DNA of 64,000 bases from Arcticibacter sp. (GTDB taxonomy: Bacteria; Bacteroidota; Bacteroidia; 2-12-FULL-35-15), in NCBI GenBank assembly GCA_021155045.1, contig JAJNQB010000014.1, positions 186,001-250,000 on the forward strand, given 5' to 3'. The notes under the pieces are model-generated. The model was not told the DNA's origin. It saw nothing but the letters and a program-made list of their open reading frames with translations, and did not search any database. A program made the translations under genes and the position numbers. Shown piece after piece: positions 25,620-35,982 of the stretch (position 1 is the first letter of the stretch; the number at the start of each line of letters is the position of its first letter).

Positions 25620-27350
25620 ATGAAAAATTTTATTTACATTTTTGCTTTACTATTTTTTTTCAAAACAAGTACTGCGCAAGTGGTTACTGAATATTGGGAT
25701 ATTGCTCAAACAAAAAAGAAAAGTGAACAACAATTGAAAAATGGTGTGCAACACGGTAAATTTACGCTTTGGTACGAAAGTGGAAATGTCGCAAAAGAAG
25801 GAATGTTTAATGAAGGAAAAGAAAGTGGAAAATTTTCTATCTATTACCCCAATAAAAACAAGAAGGCTGAAGAAAATTATTTTAATGGAAAAAAACACGG
25901 AGCTTGGTTATATTGGTTTATGAACGGAACCAAAGCCCAAGAAACATTTTTCAAAAATGATAAACCTGATAGTATCTGGACTGGATGGTTTGAGAATGGA
26001 AAAATAAAAAGTGTAGAAAAATATATTGAAGGTAAAAAAGAAGGGACTTGGACATATTTTCATCCTAACGGGCAAGAAGAAAGCGAAGGAAATTTTAAAA
26101 ACAATATTGCCGAAGGAAATTATACAAGTTGGTATAATAACGGAACAAAGCAAGAAGAAGGACAATATAAAAATGACCAACGCATAGGAAATTGGAAAAA
26201 CTATTTCAAAAATGGTAAACTTCAAAAAGAAGTAATTTATGCCGATGATGAACAATTGCTGATGAACCTTTGGTTAGACTCAAGAGAACAAGTTATAAAA
26301 GATGGAAATGGAAAATTTACTATTGTATATGACAATGGTAAAAAGAAAGGAGAAGGTAATTATTCCGAAGGAAGAATGAATGGATTATGGATTTTTTATA
26401 CCAAAAATGGAACAAAAGATTTTGAAATAGAATATCTTAAAAACAAAAAGCATGGTAAATGCATAAATTATTACGAAACAGGCAAAATAAAAAGCGAAGG
26501 AGCTTATGCTAATGATAAAAAGAACGGATATTGGAAATGGTATAACAAAGATGGGAAAATTGAAATGGAAGGTTCATTAGCCGATAACGAAAGAACAGGA
26601 AAGTGGATGTATTGGTTTGCTTCTGGCAAAAAAGAAAGTGAAGGCTCATTTAAAAAAGATTTAGAAGATAGCACTTGGGTATATTGGTATAAAGATGGAG
26701 CTAAATGGAAACAAGGAAATTTTTTAGCAGGTAATAAATCAGGCGCTTGGACTTCTTGGTACGAAAATGGAACCAAACTTCAAGAAGGAAATTTTTTAAA
26801 TGGCAAAGAAGATGGTGTTTGGAACTCTTGGTACGAAAATGCTGTGTTAAAAGATGAAGCAACATTTAAAGAAGGAAAATTAAACGGGAGTTGGAAAAGT
26901 TGGTTTCCAAACAAAAATCCAAATGCCGAAGGGTTTTATAAAAATGAAATAAAGGATGGTACATGGAAATTTTATTTTGAAAATGGAAAAATAAAAGAAG
27001 AAGGTATATTTAAAAATGGAAGAAAAGATGGTTTGTGGGTAACATGGACAAACAAAGGAATTAAAAGTTCAGAAGGAAAATATAAAGAAGATAAACCTGA
27101 TGGGCTATGGACGTATTACTACGAAATAGGAGCAAAATCAATGGAGCAAACATATAAAGAAGGGAAATTAAGCGGTGATTGTAAGGCTTGGTATGAAAGT
27201 ACAGCATTAAAAAGCACAACATCCTATATATTAGTAAAAGGAAAAAATGGCATTATTGAAAGTAAACCAAATGGTAAATGGACGTATTACGACCAAAATG
27301 GAAAAATTATGATGGAAACTACCTATAAAAAGGGCGTTAAGGTAGAATAG
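25620..27350 (+). CDS. Exported MORN-repeat (YwqK-like) protein
   Basis: A 576-residue protein with a signal peptide (MKNFIYIFALLFFFKTSTAQ), then over twenty tandem repeats of about 23 residues with the core GxWxxWYENGxxxxEGxFxxGxxDG. The repeats fill nearly the whole mature protein, with no catalytic motif. It is of the same type as the protein at 4532-6085, but is more regular and is not next to a kinase. The TPR-OmpA gene follows within about 60 bases, suggesting a joint envelope role. Function unknown. Confidence 0.88.
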   Translation: MKNFIYIFALLFFFKTSTAQVVTEYWDIAQTKKKSEQQLKNGVQHGKFTLWYESGNVAKEGMFNEGKESGKFSIYYPNKNKKAEENYFNGKKHGAWLYWFMNGTKAQETFFKNDKPDSIWTGWFENGKIKSVEKYIEGKKEGTWTYFHPNGQEESEGNFKNNIAEGNYTSWYNNGTKQEEGQYKNDQRIGNWKNYFKNGKLQKEVIYADDEQLLMNLWLDSREQVIKDGNGKFTIVYDNGKKKGEGNYSEGRMNGLWIFYTKNGTKDFEIEYLKNKKHGKCINYYETGKIKSEGAYANDKKNGYWKWYNKDGKIEMEGSLADNERTGKWMYWFASGKKESEGSFKKDLEDSTWVYWYKDGAKWKQGNFLAGNKSGAWTSWYENGTKLQEGNFLNGKEDGVWNSWYENAVLKDEATFKEGKLNGSWKSWFPNKNPNAEGFYKNEIKDGTWKFYFENGKIKEEGIFKNGRKDGLWVTWTNKGIKSSEGKYKEDKPDGLWTYYYEIGAKSMEQTYKEGKLSGDCKAWYESTALKSTTSYILVKGKNGIIESKPNGKWTYYDQNGKIMMETTYKKGVKVE

Positions 27351-27406
27351 CTCCTGTTTACAAAAAAATTAATAAATTGCATAGTGATAAAATTAAAAAT
27401 TATGCA

Positions 27407-29881
27407 ATGAAAAAAATATTCTTTCTTCTTTTTTTTAATCTGCTATTTGGTTTTGTTTATTCTCAATCTGCTGGGAAACTTTTTAAGCAAGGCAAAGATG
27501 CTGCTTCACTCGGCAAAACAGAACAAGCGATTGATTTTTTTACGCAAGCCATCAACCTTAAATCAGAAGATGATGAATTATACATTGCTCGCGCTCAGCA
27601 ATATGAAATTCAAAAAAAATATCAAAAAGCTATTGACGACTACAATAAAGCTTTAGAGATAAAACCGAAAAATGATAAAATTGCAATTCGTACGGCTGAC
27701 TTGAATATTAAAATTGATAATTACTTTCAAGCTCTTGTTGTTTTAAATAAAGCATTGAACTATGATAAGTACAATATTGATATGTTGGAACGAAAAACAT
27801 GGTGCCAATTAAAAATGAAAAACTTTCAAGATGCTTTAACAACAGTTGAAACAGCTTTAACTGAAAATCAATACAATCACACTTTAAGATATTACAGAGC
27901 TTTAGTAAAAGATAGTTTAAAAGATTATTCTGCTGCTTGTGTAGAATATGCTCGGGCTATTAATTTAATGAAACAGATAAAACCAAATGATTATAAACCA
28001 TTACCAAAATTTAAACCCTACTATTCTGATTATGGAAAAGCACAATACAATGCAGGATTTTTTGAAGAATCTGTTAAAAGCTATACCATAGCATCTACTT
28101 TGGATGCACAAGATACGGTTGCTCCTAAAAATTATTTAATCTATTATTTTCAAAGTTTTTCTTATTTGGCAAAAAATGATTTTACAAATACCATTGGTGG
28201 TTTAAACAAAGCCATTTTTATGGAACCGAACGATAAGCAATTGTTTTATCAAAGAGGTCTTGTTTATCAGACTACCAGTCAGTTTCAAAGTGCAATAAAT
28301 GATTATACCAATTATTTAAAGTTAGATGATAAAAACGCATTGGTTTATAATAAAAGAGGCAAATCATTTTTAGAACTATCAAATTATAAAGAAGCAATAA
28401 ATGATTTTAAAAAAGCATTTGCACTCAGTAAATCTAAAGAAGATGAAACATTGTTAAACGATGCAAAAAAACGATTGTATGATGCTAATAAAGAAAACGA
28501 CTCGCCTGATATAAAAATTTCATATCCATCAGTTGATATGCTTGGTTTTATAAATGTTTACGACAATCAGCTTGACGTAGTAATTGAAGGACATATAAAA
28601 GATAAAAGTCAAATTGAATTTATAAAAATTAATGGTATTTCTGCAAAGTATAATGAAGATGAAATAAATCCTGAATTTATTTGCAAAATACCAATAAGAG
28701 GAGATATAAGAAGTTTGGAAATAAAAGTTTCAGATGTTTATCACAACACATCCTCAAAAATAATAAAAGTTGGACGCATCATCAGTGAATCAAAAGTGAA
28801 AGTAACATTTGCTGGAAAAATTTTATCAGACGATGAAAGCAAAGCTCCGCTTGCAAATAAAGAAGTATATTTAGTAAATCAAAAAGGAGAAGTATTTTTT
28901 GTTGCAAAAACAGATGCTTACGGAAAATTCAAATTCGAAAATCTACCTTATGATCAACCTTATTTTTTAACAATGGATGTAAGTGATACTCCATTAAAAC
29001 AAAAAAATAAATTTATCATAACAGACGAAAACAATGTGCCAATAATTGTTTCATCAGCAGATGGCCAAAATCGATTTAGGTTTTCTATTATTCCAAACGA
29101 TTACAATACAATGGCTTTGATGACTTTGGATGATGCGCCATTATATATTGATATAAGAGGTAAGCTGATTGCGGCTAACGAAGGCAAAACCCCGCTTGCA
29201 AATATGACGGTTATTTTGATGAACAGCAATGGCGAAGCAATTGCAAGTAAAAAAACAGATGCTTATGGTGTATTTTTGTTTTCGAAATTAATTCCTAAAG
29301 ATAATTACACCATAAAAACAGATAGTACAGAATCTCAATCTATTGTTTACAATAAAATTTTGGTTACAGATGAGAATGGAAAAATTATTAGGGAGCTCAC
29401 TAAAAATCCGCAAGGATATTTTAGATATGAAATATTACCAACCGAAAAAATGCAATTATCAAAAATTAGTGCAGTTGACCCTTGGTTAAAAGCACTTAAC
29501 CTTTCGAAAACTAAAAACGAAATGGCGATTATTGAAAATATTTATTACCAAAGTGGTTCTTGGGAAATAATGGCTGATGCAGAAAGTGTTTTAGTAAAAG
29601 CAATTGATGCTTTAAAAGCCAATCCGAAATTAGCAATGGAAGTACAATCGCATACAGATGCAGTTGCGGGCGATGATTATAACATGGAATTATCTCAAAA
29701 AAGAGCCAATGCTGTAATTGATTATTTGGTAACAAAAGGAATAGACAAAAAACGACTTACAGCAAAAGGGTTTGGCGAAACACAATTAATTAATAAATGT
29801 GTGAATGGTGTTGAATGTTCAGATGCCGAACACAAACAAAATAGAAGAACAGTATTTAAGATTAATTATGTGGGGAATTGA
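27407..29881 (+). CDS. TPR and OmpA-domain envelope protein
   Basis: An 824-residue protein with a signal peptide (MKKIFFLLFFNLLFGFVYSQ). Residues 25-370 hold about nine TPR repeats (for example AIDDYNKALEIKPKN and AINDFKKAFALSKSK). Two carboxypeptidase-regulatory-like beta domains follow, each with a KTDAYGxFxF core. The C-terminus is an OmpA domain (MEVQSHTDAVAGDDYNMELSQKRANAVIDYL, RLTAKGFGE, QNRRTVFKI). The architecture resembles PorE-type and other peptidoglycan-associated proteins of Bacteroidetes, but no WD40 propeller was seen, so PorE is not claimed. ATG 27407 is chosen over an in-frame TTG at 27377 because it starts the signal peptide. Confidence 0.88.
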   Translation: MKKIFFLLFFNLLFGFVYSQSAGKLFKQGKDAASLGKTEQAIDFFTQAINLKSEDDELYIARAQQYEIQKKYQKAIDDYNKALEIKPKNDKIAIRTADLNIKIDNYFQALVVLNKALNYDKYNIDMLERKTWCQLKMKNFQDALTTVETALTENQYNHTLRYYRALVKDSLKDYSAACVEYARAINLMKQIKPNDYKPLPKFKPYYSDYGKAQYNAGFFEESVKSYTIASTLDAQDTVAPKNYLIYYFQSFSYLAKNDFTNTIGGLNKAIFMEPNDKQLFYQRGLVYQTTSQFQSAINDYTNYLKLDDKNALVYNKRGKSFLELSNYKEAINDFKKAFALSKSKEDETLLNDAKKRLYDANKENDSPDIKISYPSVDMLGFINVYDNQLDVVIEGHIKDKSQIEFIKINGISAKYNEDEINPEFICKIPIRGDIRSLEIKVSDVYHNTSSKIIKVGRIISESKVKVTFAGKILSDDESKAPLANKEVYLVNQKGEVFFVAKTDAYGKFKFENLPYDQPYFLTMDVSDTPLKQKNKFIITDENNVPIIVSSADGQNRFRFSIIPNDYNTMALMTLDDAPLYIDIRGKLIAANEGKTPLANMTVILMNSNGEAIASKKTDAYGVFLFSKLIPKDNYTIKTDSTESQSIVYNKILVTDENGKIIRELTKNPQGYFRYEILPTEKMQLSKISAVDPWLKALNLSKTKNEMAIIENIYYQSGSWEIMADAESVLVKAIDALKANPKLAMEVQSHTDAVAGDDYNMELSQKRANAVIDYLVTKGIDKKRLTAKGFGETQLINKCVNGVECSDAEHKQNRRTVFKINYVGN

Positions 29882-29926
29882 TTTATGTAATCAAAAGTTT
29901 TATAAAAGATAATCAAAAAAAGTCGT

Positions 29927-30466
29927 ATGGAAAATAATAATCCAATTATCCGAAAAGCTATATTTAGCAACAAAGTAAAAACCTATATTTTTATAATTGT
30001 TTTGTTTTATTTATTTATAAGTGTGATAGGAATTCTGCTGATTCCTTTCTGGGTATTAGGGCTCGGGCAATGGATTTCAGGCTTGTTTTTCAAAACCTTA
30101 AAATGTGAATTGTCTTCAAAAAATCTTTATTTCTCAAAAGGAATTATTCTACACATTGAAAAAACTATTCCTCTAGAAAACATTCAAGATGTTTCCTTTT
30201 TTGGTGGGCCTGTTTTAAGAGCATTAGGCTTAACATTTATTAAAGTAGAAACAGCAGGTAGTGGAGGTTCGCACCACAGCAACATGATGAGCATACCTGG
30301 AGTAGAAGATGCAGAAGAATTTAAAGATTTAATTTTACTTCAAAGAGAAAAAGTAATAAAAGAAAAACACAACTATTCTTCTTCGACTATAAATTCTGAA
30401 ACGGATATTTTAATTGATATTAAAAAAGAATTAGTAGAAATTAAAAATATTTTAGAAAAAAAATAA
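29927..30466 (+). CDS. Membrane protein with bacterial PH domain (YdbS-like)
   Basis: A 179-residue protein with a hydrophobic hairpin (YIFIIVLFYLFISVIGILLIPFWVLGLGQWISGLFF), then a bacterial PH-2 domain: CELSSKNLYFSKGIILHIEKTIPLENIQDVSFFGGPVLRALGLTFIKVETAG. The IPLENIQDV core is the family signature. A charged tail follows. Function of these proteins is unknown. It converges on the atp operon with a terminator between. Confidence 0.85.
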   Translation: MENNNPIIRKAIFSNKVKTYIFIIVLFYLFISVIGILLIPFWVLGLGQWISGLFFKTLKCELSSKNLYFSKGIILHIEKTIPLENIQDVSFFGGPVLRALGLTFIKVETAGSGGSHHSNMMSIPGVEDAEEFKDLILLQREKVIKEKHNYSSSTINSETDILIDIKKELVEIKNILEKK

Positions 30467-30496
30467 GACCTGCAATATAAAATCGCAGGTCTTTAT
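30465..30496. terminator. Terminator between the PH-domain gene and atpG
   Basis: AAGACCTGC (30465-30473) pairs with GCAGGTCTT (30485-30493). It overlaps the PH-domain gene's stop codon and could serve both converging transcripts. Confidence 0.8.
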
Positions 30497-30521
30497 GTTT
30501 TTTTATACTCCGTACTTAGTA

Positions 30522-31400
30522 TTACCCGTTCAATGCTTCTGCACCACCTACAATTTCCAATATTTCATTTGTAATTGCAGCTTGCCGTGCTTTGTTGTAC
30601 GTTAATTTTAGTTCTTTGATTAAAGCACCAGCATTATCTGTTGCTTTATGCATTGCAGTCATACGGGCTCCATGCTCTGCTGCTAATGAATCTAATAGTG
30701 ATTTAAACAATTGAGTCTTTAATGAACGAGGAATTAAATCTTCAACAATATGTTGTTTGTTAGGTTCAAAAATGTATTCTTTGGTTTTAGTTTCGTTTGT
30801 TTTTGCAGGTGCTTTAATTGGTAAAAATTGTTCTACCGTTGTAATTTGAACAGCTGCATTTTTAAATTGATTATACACTAATTCAATTTTATCAAATTGC
30901 CCAGTAACAAATGTTTCCATTATTTTTTCAGCTACAGGAGCCACATTTGCAAAAGTTAGTTTATCAAATAATTCATTAAAATTTCTTGGTAAATCTGTTC
31001 CGGTTATAGAATAATCTGTTTTTTTAAAAAAATCATTTCCTTTTTTTCCAATCGCCAATATACTTACTTTACATCCTTTATATTCTTCACGAGCCATACG
31101 ACTAGCCGCTTTTACCACATTAGCATTAAATCCACCACACAAACCACGATTAGAAGTTACAACAATTAATAATACATTTTTTACTTCGCGCTGTTTTGAA
31201 TATACTCCTTCTGAACTATCTAAACTTGCGCTTAAATTTTCTAAAATATCTTTGAGCTTATTTGCATAAGGGCGCATTTGTGTAACAGCATCTTGTGCCC
31301 TGCGTAACTTAGCAGCACTCACCATTTTCATAGCACTTGTAATCTGCTGTGTTGAACTTACAGAAACTATTCGGTTACGGACCTCTTTTAAATTTGCCAT
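30522..31400 (-). CDS. atpG: ATP synthase F1 gamma subunit
   Basis: The 292-residue central stalk subunit. N-terminal NLKEVRNRIVSVSSTQQITSAMKMVSAAKLRRAQ and C-terminal RMTAMHKATDNAGALIKELKLTYNKARQAAITNEILEIVGGAEAL are diagnostic. Last gene of atpB-E-F-H-A-G on the minus strand. The beta and epsilon genes do not follow; in many Bacteroidetes atpD and atpC are elsewhere. Confidence 0.97.
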   Translation of the reverse strand: MANLKEVRNRIVSVSSTQQITSAMKMVSAAKLRRAQDAVTQMRPYANKLKDILENLSASLDSSEGVYSKQREVKNVLLIVVTSNRGLCGGFNANVVKAASRMAREEYKGCKVSILAIGKKGNDFFKKTDYSITGTDLPRNFNELFDKLTFANVAPVAEKIMETFVTGQFDKIELVYNQFKNAAVQITTVEQFLPIKAPAKTNETKTKEYIFEPNKQHIVEDLIPRSLKTQLFKSLLDSLAAEHGARMTAMHKATDNAGALIKELKLTYNKARQAAITNEILEIVGGAEALNG

Positions 31401-31473
31401 TTTATTAGATTGGAGTATTCAGATTGGAGATATGAGATTTTTCTCAATACTCAAATCTCATATCTCATTACTT

Positions 31474-33054
31474 TTAGTTACTATATTTTGCTGATAATTC
31501 TCTTGCAGAAGCCTCTAATACATCTGTTAATTCATCTGTATATTTTCCTGCTTTTAAATCATTCAATACATTTTTGTGTTTAGCCTCTAAATATGCTAAG
31601 TACTCTGCTTCAAATTCACGTACTTTATTTACAGGGACATTTTTTAATAAACCTTTTGTTCCACAGAAAATAATTGCCACTTGTTGTTCAACACGCAACG
31701 GAGAGAACTGTCCTTGTTTCAAAATTTCAACATTACGAGCCCCTTTATCTAATACTGCTTTTGTTGCAGCATCTAAGTCAGAACCAAATTTTGAAAATGC
31801 TTCTAGTTCGCGGTATTGTGCTTGGTCAAGTTTTAAGGTACCTGCAACTTTTTTCATTGATTTAATTTGAGCATTTCCACCCACACGAGATACAGAAATA
31901 CCTACGTTAATTGCAGGACGAACACCAGCATTAAATAAGTTTGACTCCAAAAATATCTGCCCATCAGTAATAGAAATTACGTTTGTTGGAATGTATGCAG
32001 AAACGTCACCAGCTTGTGTTTCAATAATTGGCAATGCTGTTAATGAACCGCCTCCTTTTACGATTCCTTTGATAGAATCAGGCAAGTCATTCATGTCTTT
32101 AGCAATAGCATCATTTGCATTTATTTTTGCAGCACGCTCTAATAAACGACTGTGTAAATAAAACACATCACCAGGATATGCTTCACGCCCTGGAGGTCTT
32201 CTTAATAATAAAGATACCTCACGATATGCTACAGCTTGTTTTGATAAATCATCATAAATAATTAATGCTGGACGACCAGTATCACGGAAAAACTCCCCAA
32301 TTGCGGCACCCGCAAATGGAGCATAAAATTGCATTGGTGCAGGGTCAGAAGCTGTTGCGGCAACAATAACAGTGTATGCCATAGCACCGTTTTCTTCTAA
32401 TACACGTTGAATATTTGCAACAGTAGAACCTTTTTGCCCGATTGCTACATATATACAAAATACAGGTTGACCTGCTTCATAAAATTCTTTTTGATTAATA
32501 ATGGTATCAATACAAACAGCCGTTTTTCCTGTTTGACGATCACCAATAACTAACTCACGTTGCCCACGTCCGATAGGAATCATTGCATCAATAGCTTTGA
32601 TACCTGTTTGTAATGGTTCGTTTACTGGCTGACGATAAATAACCCCTGGAGCTTTACGCTCTAAAGGCATTTCATAAGTTGTTCCTGCAATTGGACCTTT
32701 GCCATCAATAGGATTTCCCATTGTATCTACTACACGGCCTAACATTCCTTCACCAACTTGTAAAGAAGCAATTTGTCCTGTACGTTTTACTGTATCCCCT
32801 TCTTTGATATCGTTTGAAGAACCTAGCGTTACAGCTCCAACATTATCTTCTTCAAGATTTAATACAATGCCTTTTAATCCTCCCGCAAATTCAATCAACT
32901 CTCCTGATTGCACTTTTGATAATCCATATATACGAGCAATACCGTCTCCTACTTGTAATACGGTACCAACTTCTTCTAACTCTTGTTCCGATTTTAAGCC
33001 GGATAATTGTTGTCTTAAAATTGCAGATACTTCTGCTGGTTTAACTTCTGCCAT
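31474..33054 (-). CDS. atpA: ATP synthase F1 alpha subunit
   Basis: A 526-residue non-catalytic nucleotide-binding subunit. The Walker A is GDRQTGKTAVCIDTI, preceded by MIPIGRGQRELVIG, and the arginine-finger region reads VGISVSRVGGNAQIKSMKKVAGTLKLDQAQYRELEAFSKFGSD. It regulates and scaffolds catalysis with the beta subunit, which is not encoded in this window. Confidence 0.98.
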   Translation of the reverse strand: MAEVKPAEVSAILRQQLSGLKSEQELEEVGTVLQVGDGIARIYGLSKVQSGELIEFAGGLKGIVLNLEEDNVGAVTLGSSNDIKEGDTVKRTGQIASLQVGEGMLGRVVDTMGNPIDGKGPIAGTTYEMPLERKAPGVIYRQPVNEPLQTGIKAIDAMIPIGRGQRELVIGDRQTGKTAVCIDTIINQKEFYEAGQPVFCIYVAIGQKGSTVANIQRVLEENGAMAYTVIVAATASDPAPMQFYAPFAGAAIGEFFRDTGRPALIIYDDLSKQAVAYREVSLLLRRPPGREAYPGDVFYLHSRLLERAAKINANDAIAKDMNDLPDSIKGIVKGGGSLTALPIIETQAGDVSAYIPTNVISITDGQIFLESNLFNAGVRPAINVGISVSRVGGNAQIKSMKKVAGTLKLDQAQYRELEAFSKFGSDLDAATKAVLDKGARNVEILKQGQFSPLRVEQQVAIIFCGTKGLLKNVPVNKVREFEAEYLAYLEAKHKNVLNDLKAGKYTDELTDVLEASARELSAKYSN

Positions 33055-33084
33055 TGTTTTATTTATTTTTAAAGTAAATTATTT

Positions 33085-33642
33085 TTAAAATTCTTTTATA
33101 AAAGGATTTTCTTTAAATGTTTGTTTTAGATTATTCAACTTACGAGCAATACTTGCATCCACTTGTTTATCTCCAACTCTAACAATAAATCCTCCTATTA
33201 TATTTTTATCAATTTTCTCTTCTAATACTACTTCGCTTTTCCCATCTCCTTTTACTATTTCCATAATTTTTTTACGGATTGTATCATCAATTCCATTTGC
33301 AGTAGTAACAATTGCTGTTAAAATTTTCTTTTTCTTCTTGTATTGGTTAATAAACTCATCAGCAATCTCAGCTAAAAACACTTCACGTTTTTTTTCTGTT
33401 ATTAATTTAATATAAGAGTCTGTTGCTTTATTTAATTTTCCAGCAAATAACTCTTTGAAAACGTTTAATTTTTTGTCGGTATTAATGATAGGGCTTTTAA
33501 GAAAAATAATAAATTCATGATTTGCTTTGCACACATCTGAAATAAGTTTCATATCGGCATACGCTTGTTCAAGAACTCCAAGTTCTATAGTCAAATCAAT
33601 AAATGATTTTGCGTATCGTGATGCTACTCTTGTTCCTTCCAT
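33085..33642 (-). CDS. atpH: ATP synthase F1 delta subunit
   Basis: The 185-residue OSCP/delta subunit that joins the peripheral stalk to the top of F1. The N-terminal VASRYAKSFIDLTIELGVLEQAYADM and C-terminal EEKIDKNIIGGFIVRVGDKQVDASIARKLNNLKQTF are typical. Lies between atpF and atpA, the usual order. Confidence 0.95.
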   Translation of the reverse strand: MEGTRVASRYAKSFIDLTIELGVLEQAYADMKLISDVCKANHEFIIFLKSPIINTDKKLNVFKELFAGKLNKATDSYIKLITEKKREVFLAEIADEFINQYKKKKKILTAIVTTANGIDDTIRKKIMEIVKGDGKSEVVLEEKIDKNIIGGFIVRVGDKQVDASIARKLNNLKQTFKENPFIKEF

Positions 33643-33714
33643 TTTATTTAAGCGCTTAAGTGTTTAAGTCAAAAATCAAAAACTGTTTCAATTTTAACTT
33701 TTTTCTCTTTTAAC

Positions 33715-34209
33715 TTAGTTTAGGTTTACGTCTTTTAATAAATTAGTTACCAAAGCTTTTTGTTTTTCGTCAGATGATAATTCTGATTTTAAAATTTTTT
33801 CAGCTATTTCAATTGATAATGATGCTACTTGATTTTTTAATTCAGTAATAGCAGCCATTTTTTCGTTTTGAATATTTTCACGAGCGATTTTTAATAATCT
33901 ATCCCCTTCTTTTGTAGCTGTTGTTTTAGCTTCTGAAATAATTAACTCTTTAATTTCGCGAGCTTCTTTTAATAGTGTATCACGTTCTGCTCTTGCTTCT
34001 GCTAATATTTTTTCGTTATTCGATTGTAATGCTTTCATCTCTTCTTTTGCATTTTCTGCAGCAGCCAAAGCATTTTCAATTGACTCTTCACGCTCTTTAA
34101 TCATTCCTAATATTGGTTTCCAAGCAAACTTTTTCAATAAAAAAAGAATGATTGAGAATGAAACAACCATCCAAAATATTAAGCCGATTGAGGGTTTTAC
34201 TAATTCCAT
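33715..34209 (-). CDS. atpF: ATP synthase Fo subunit b
   Basis: The 164-residue peripheral stalk subunit. One N-terminal membrane segment (PSIGLIFWMVVSFSIILFLLKKFAWKPILGMI) is followed by a long charged coiled coil. A single copy implies a b2 homodimer. Confidence 0.95.
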   Translation of the reverse strand: MELVKPSIGLIFWMVVSFSIILFLLKKFAWKPILGMIKEREESIENALAAAENAKEEMKALQSNNEKILAEARAERDTLLKEAREIKELIISEAKTTATKEGDRLLKIARENIQNEKMAAITELKNQVASLSIEIAEKILKSELSSDEKQKALVTNLLKDVNLN

Positions 34210-34299
34210 TTTTAAAAGTATTAAGTATTTAGTACAAAATGTTTGGTTAAAAGATTTAAAAAAATTGTCTGCAACAACCTTGCAGACAATTTTATTTTT

Positions 34300-34548
34300 T
34301 TACTTGATAATCAAAACTACTAATAGTCCGATAACCATAGCAAAGAATGCAGCACCTTCAACAAGTGCAGCTGCAAGAATCATGTTTGAACGGATATCGT
34401 TGATTGCTTCTGGCTGACGAGCGATAGATTCTAACGCTGATCCACCAATGCGACCAATACCGATACCTGCACCAATTGCAGCCATTCCTGCTCCAAGAGC
34501 AGCAATACCGTAAGTCATACTTGCTTCTAATAATACTGATGATAACAT
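34300..34548 (-). CDS. atpE: ATP synthase Fo subunit c
   Basis: An 82-residue two-helix proteolipid of the rotor ring. The glycine-rich first helix is ALGAGMAAIGAGIGIGRIG, the polar loop is ARQPEA, and the ion-binding Glu lies in AALVEGAAFFAMVIG. Residues after the Glu do not match the usual Na+-binding pattern (Glu followed by Ser/Thr), so proton coupling is likely. Confidence 0.97.
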   Translation of the reverse strand: MLSSVLLEASMTYGIAALGAGMAAIGAGIGIGRIGGSALESIARQPEAINDIRSNMILAAALVEGAAFFAMVIGLLVVLIIK

Positions 34549-34631
34549 AGTGATTATATTTATGTTTTTGCCTTACCGGAAAATTTATTTATTCTGATTG
34601 CCGGCAAAGCTCCCCAATCAGAATTATATTT

Positions 34632-35798
34632 TTAATGTGCTCCTTTAACCTCTATATGGTCATCAGCATGATTATGAACATCATGTCCTTCATCCACTGC
34701 TGCTCCAAAATAAATTGCTGATAACAATGTAAATACGTATGCTTGTAAAAATGCAACTAACAATTCTAATGCTCCCATAAATACCGTAAACACCAAAGAA
34801 AAGATGGACACTCCAAATCCAAGACCTGTATTCATTTCACCAAAAATAAATATCAAACTAAAAAAAGCTAATGCTATAATATGACCAGCAGTAATGTTTG
34901 CAAACAAACGTATCATCAATACAAATGGACGTAAAAACAATCCTAAAATTTCGATTGGTGTAAGAATAATTAAAACTGGAATTGGAACACCGGGCATTGC
35001 AAATACGTGATGCCAGTAGTGCTTGTTTGCTATTATGAATGTAATTAATAAAGTAAATCCCGCCAATACCATAGCAATTGAAATACTACCAGTTAAATTA
35101 ACTCCTCCAGGAAATATTGGAATTAATCCCATGTAATTATTAATTAAAATAAAAAAGAAAACAGTTAATAAAAAAGGCATGAAACGCTCGTATTTTTTAC
35201 CAATACTTGGTTTTGCAACATCATCACGAACAAACATAATCAAAGGCTCAATAAATGATTGCAACCCTTTTGGAGCTTTTCCTTGATTTCTTTTGTATGC
35301 TTTTGCTACAGATAAAAATATCCACAACATCAAAATCATACTGATTAGCATTGCTGCAACATTTTTTGTAATAGATAAATCTGTAATTTTTGCAGTTGCT
35401 TCTTCATCAATTGTCTGTGTTAATTCATCCACAATTACAATGCTTCCTTCTTCTAAACGATAATTATATTTACCATGAACTGTTGCATGACCGTGTTCAA
35501 ATTTTGACGAAGAAAACATATCAAAACCTTTGTCTGTTTTTAAAATAACAGGTAATGGAATGGAAGTATGTCCCCAAAGATGCCAATCGTGAGAATCTGC
35601 AACGTGTTCTAAAATCATTTTACCAGCATCAAATCCACTTTCTGTGTGTTCTTTACCGTGTTTTTCTTCTCCATTTGCTGCAACAGTATTGTGTGTTGCT
35701 TCTTTTTCCTGAGGTTCGTAGGCTGTTGCAGTACTTATTATAAAAATTGCAAAAATTGCCGTTAAAAAACACTTAAATATATTGATTTTATTGGTCAT
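34632..35798 (-). CDS. atpB: ATP synthase Fo subunit a
   Basis: A 388-residue subunit. It has a cleavable-looking hydrophobic N-terminus (FKCFLTAIFAIFIISTATA) and a His/Glu-rich periplasmic extension of about 120 residues, common in Bacteroidetes. The a-subunit membrane core follows with the essential Arg in FLRPFVLMIRLFANITAGHII and the C-terminal ELLVAFLQAYVFTLLSAIYFG. ATG 35798 is preferred over the ATG at 35837 because the latter overlaps the promoter box (35835-35842). First gene of the operon; no atpI was seen upstream. Confidence 0.95.
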   Translation of the reverse strand: MTNKINIFKCFLTAIFAIFIISTATAYEPQEKEATHNTVAANGEEKHGKEHTESGFDAGKMILEHVADSHDWHLWGHTSIPLPVILKTDKGFDMFSSSKFEHGHATVHGKYNYRLEEGSIVIVDELTQTIDEEATAKITDLSITKNVAAMLISMILMLWIFLSVAKAYKRNQGKAPKGLQSFIEPLIMFVRDDVAKPSIGKKYERFMPFLLTVFFFILINNYMGLIPIFPGGVNLTGSISIAMVLAGFTLLITFIIANKHYWHHVFAMPGVPIPVLIILTPIEILGLFLRPFVLMIRLFANITAGHIIALAFFSLIFIFGEMNTGLGFGVSIFSLVFTVFMGALELLVAFLQAYVFTLLSAIYFGAAVDEGHDVHNHADDHIEVKGAH

Positions 35799-35834
35799 CG
35801 AGCGAAACTGTTTATGCTTTTTTGAATTCGGGTG

Positions 35835-35842
35835 CAAACTTA
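35835..35842 (-). promoter_or_regulatory. Putative -7 box of the atp operon
   Basis: TAAGTTTG on the minus strand matches TAnnTTTG and gives a leader of about 30 bases to the atpB ATG at 35798. No TTG was found at the usual distance. Confidence 0.5.
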
Positions 35843-35982
35843 GGCATTTAAACCAATATTTTAAAAAAAATAAAGGCTTTTTTTTAATGATTTATATCAG
35901 TACTCGCTTACACAATACAAACACTTGATAATGAACGACAAATATTGATTGAGTTTCTTATTTTTTCGACTAAAACAAAACA

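Noticed and set aside
27377..27406. TTG start 10 codons before the TPR-OmpA signal peptide
   Set aside because: The signal peptide begins at the ATG at 27407; extending it would place charged residues before the membrane segment without support.
35799..35837. Longer AtpB N-terminus starting at 35837
   Set aside because: That ATG falls within the predicted -7 box, so it would not be transcribed; the ATG at 35798 directly precedes the signal-like segment.
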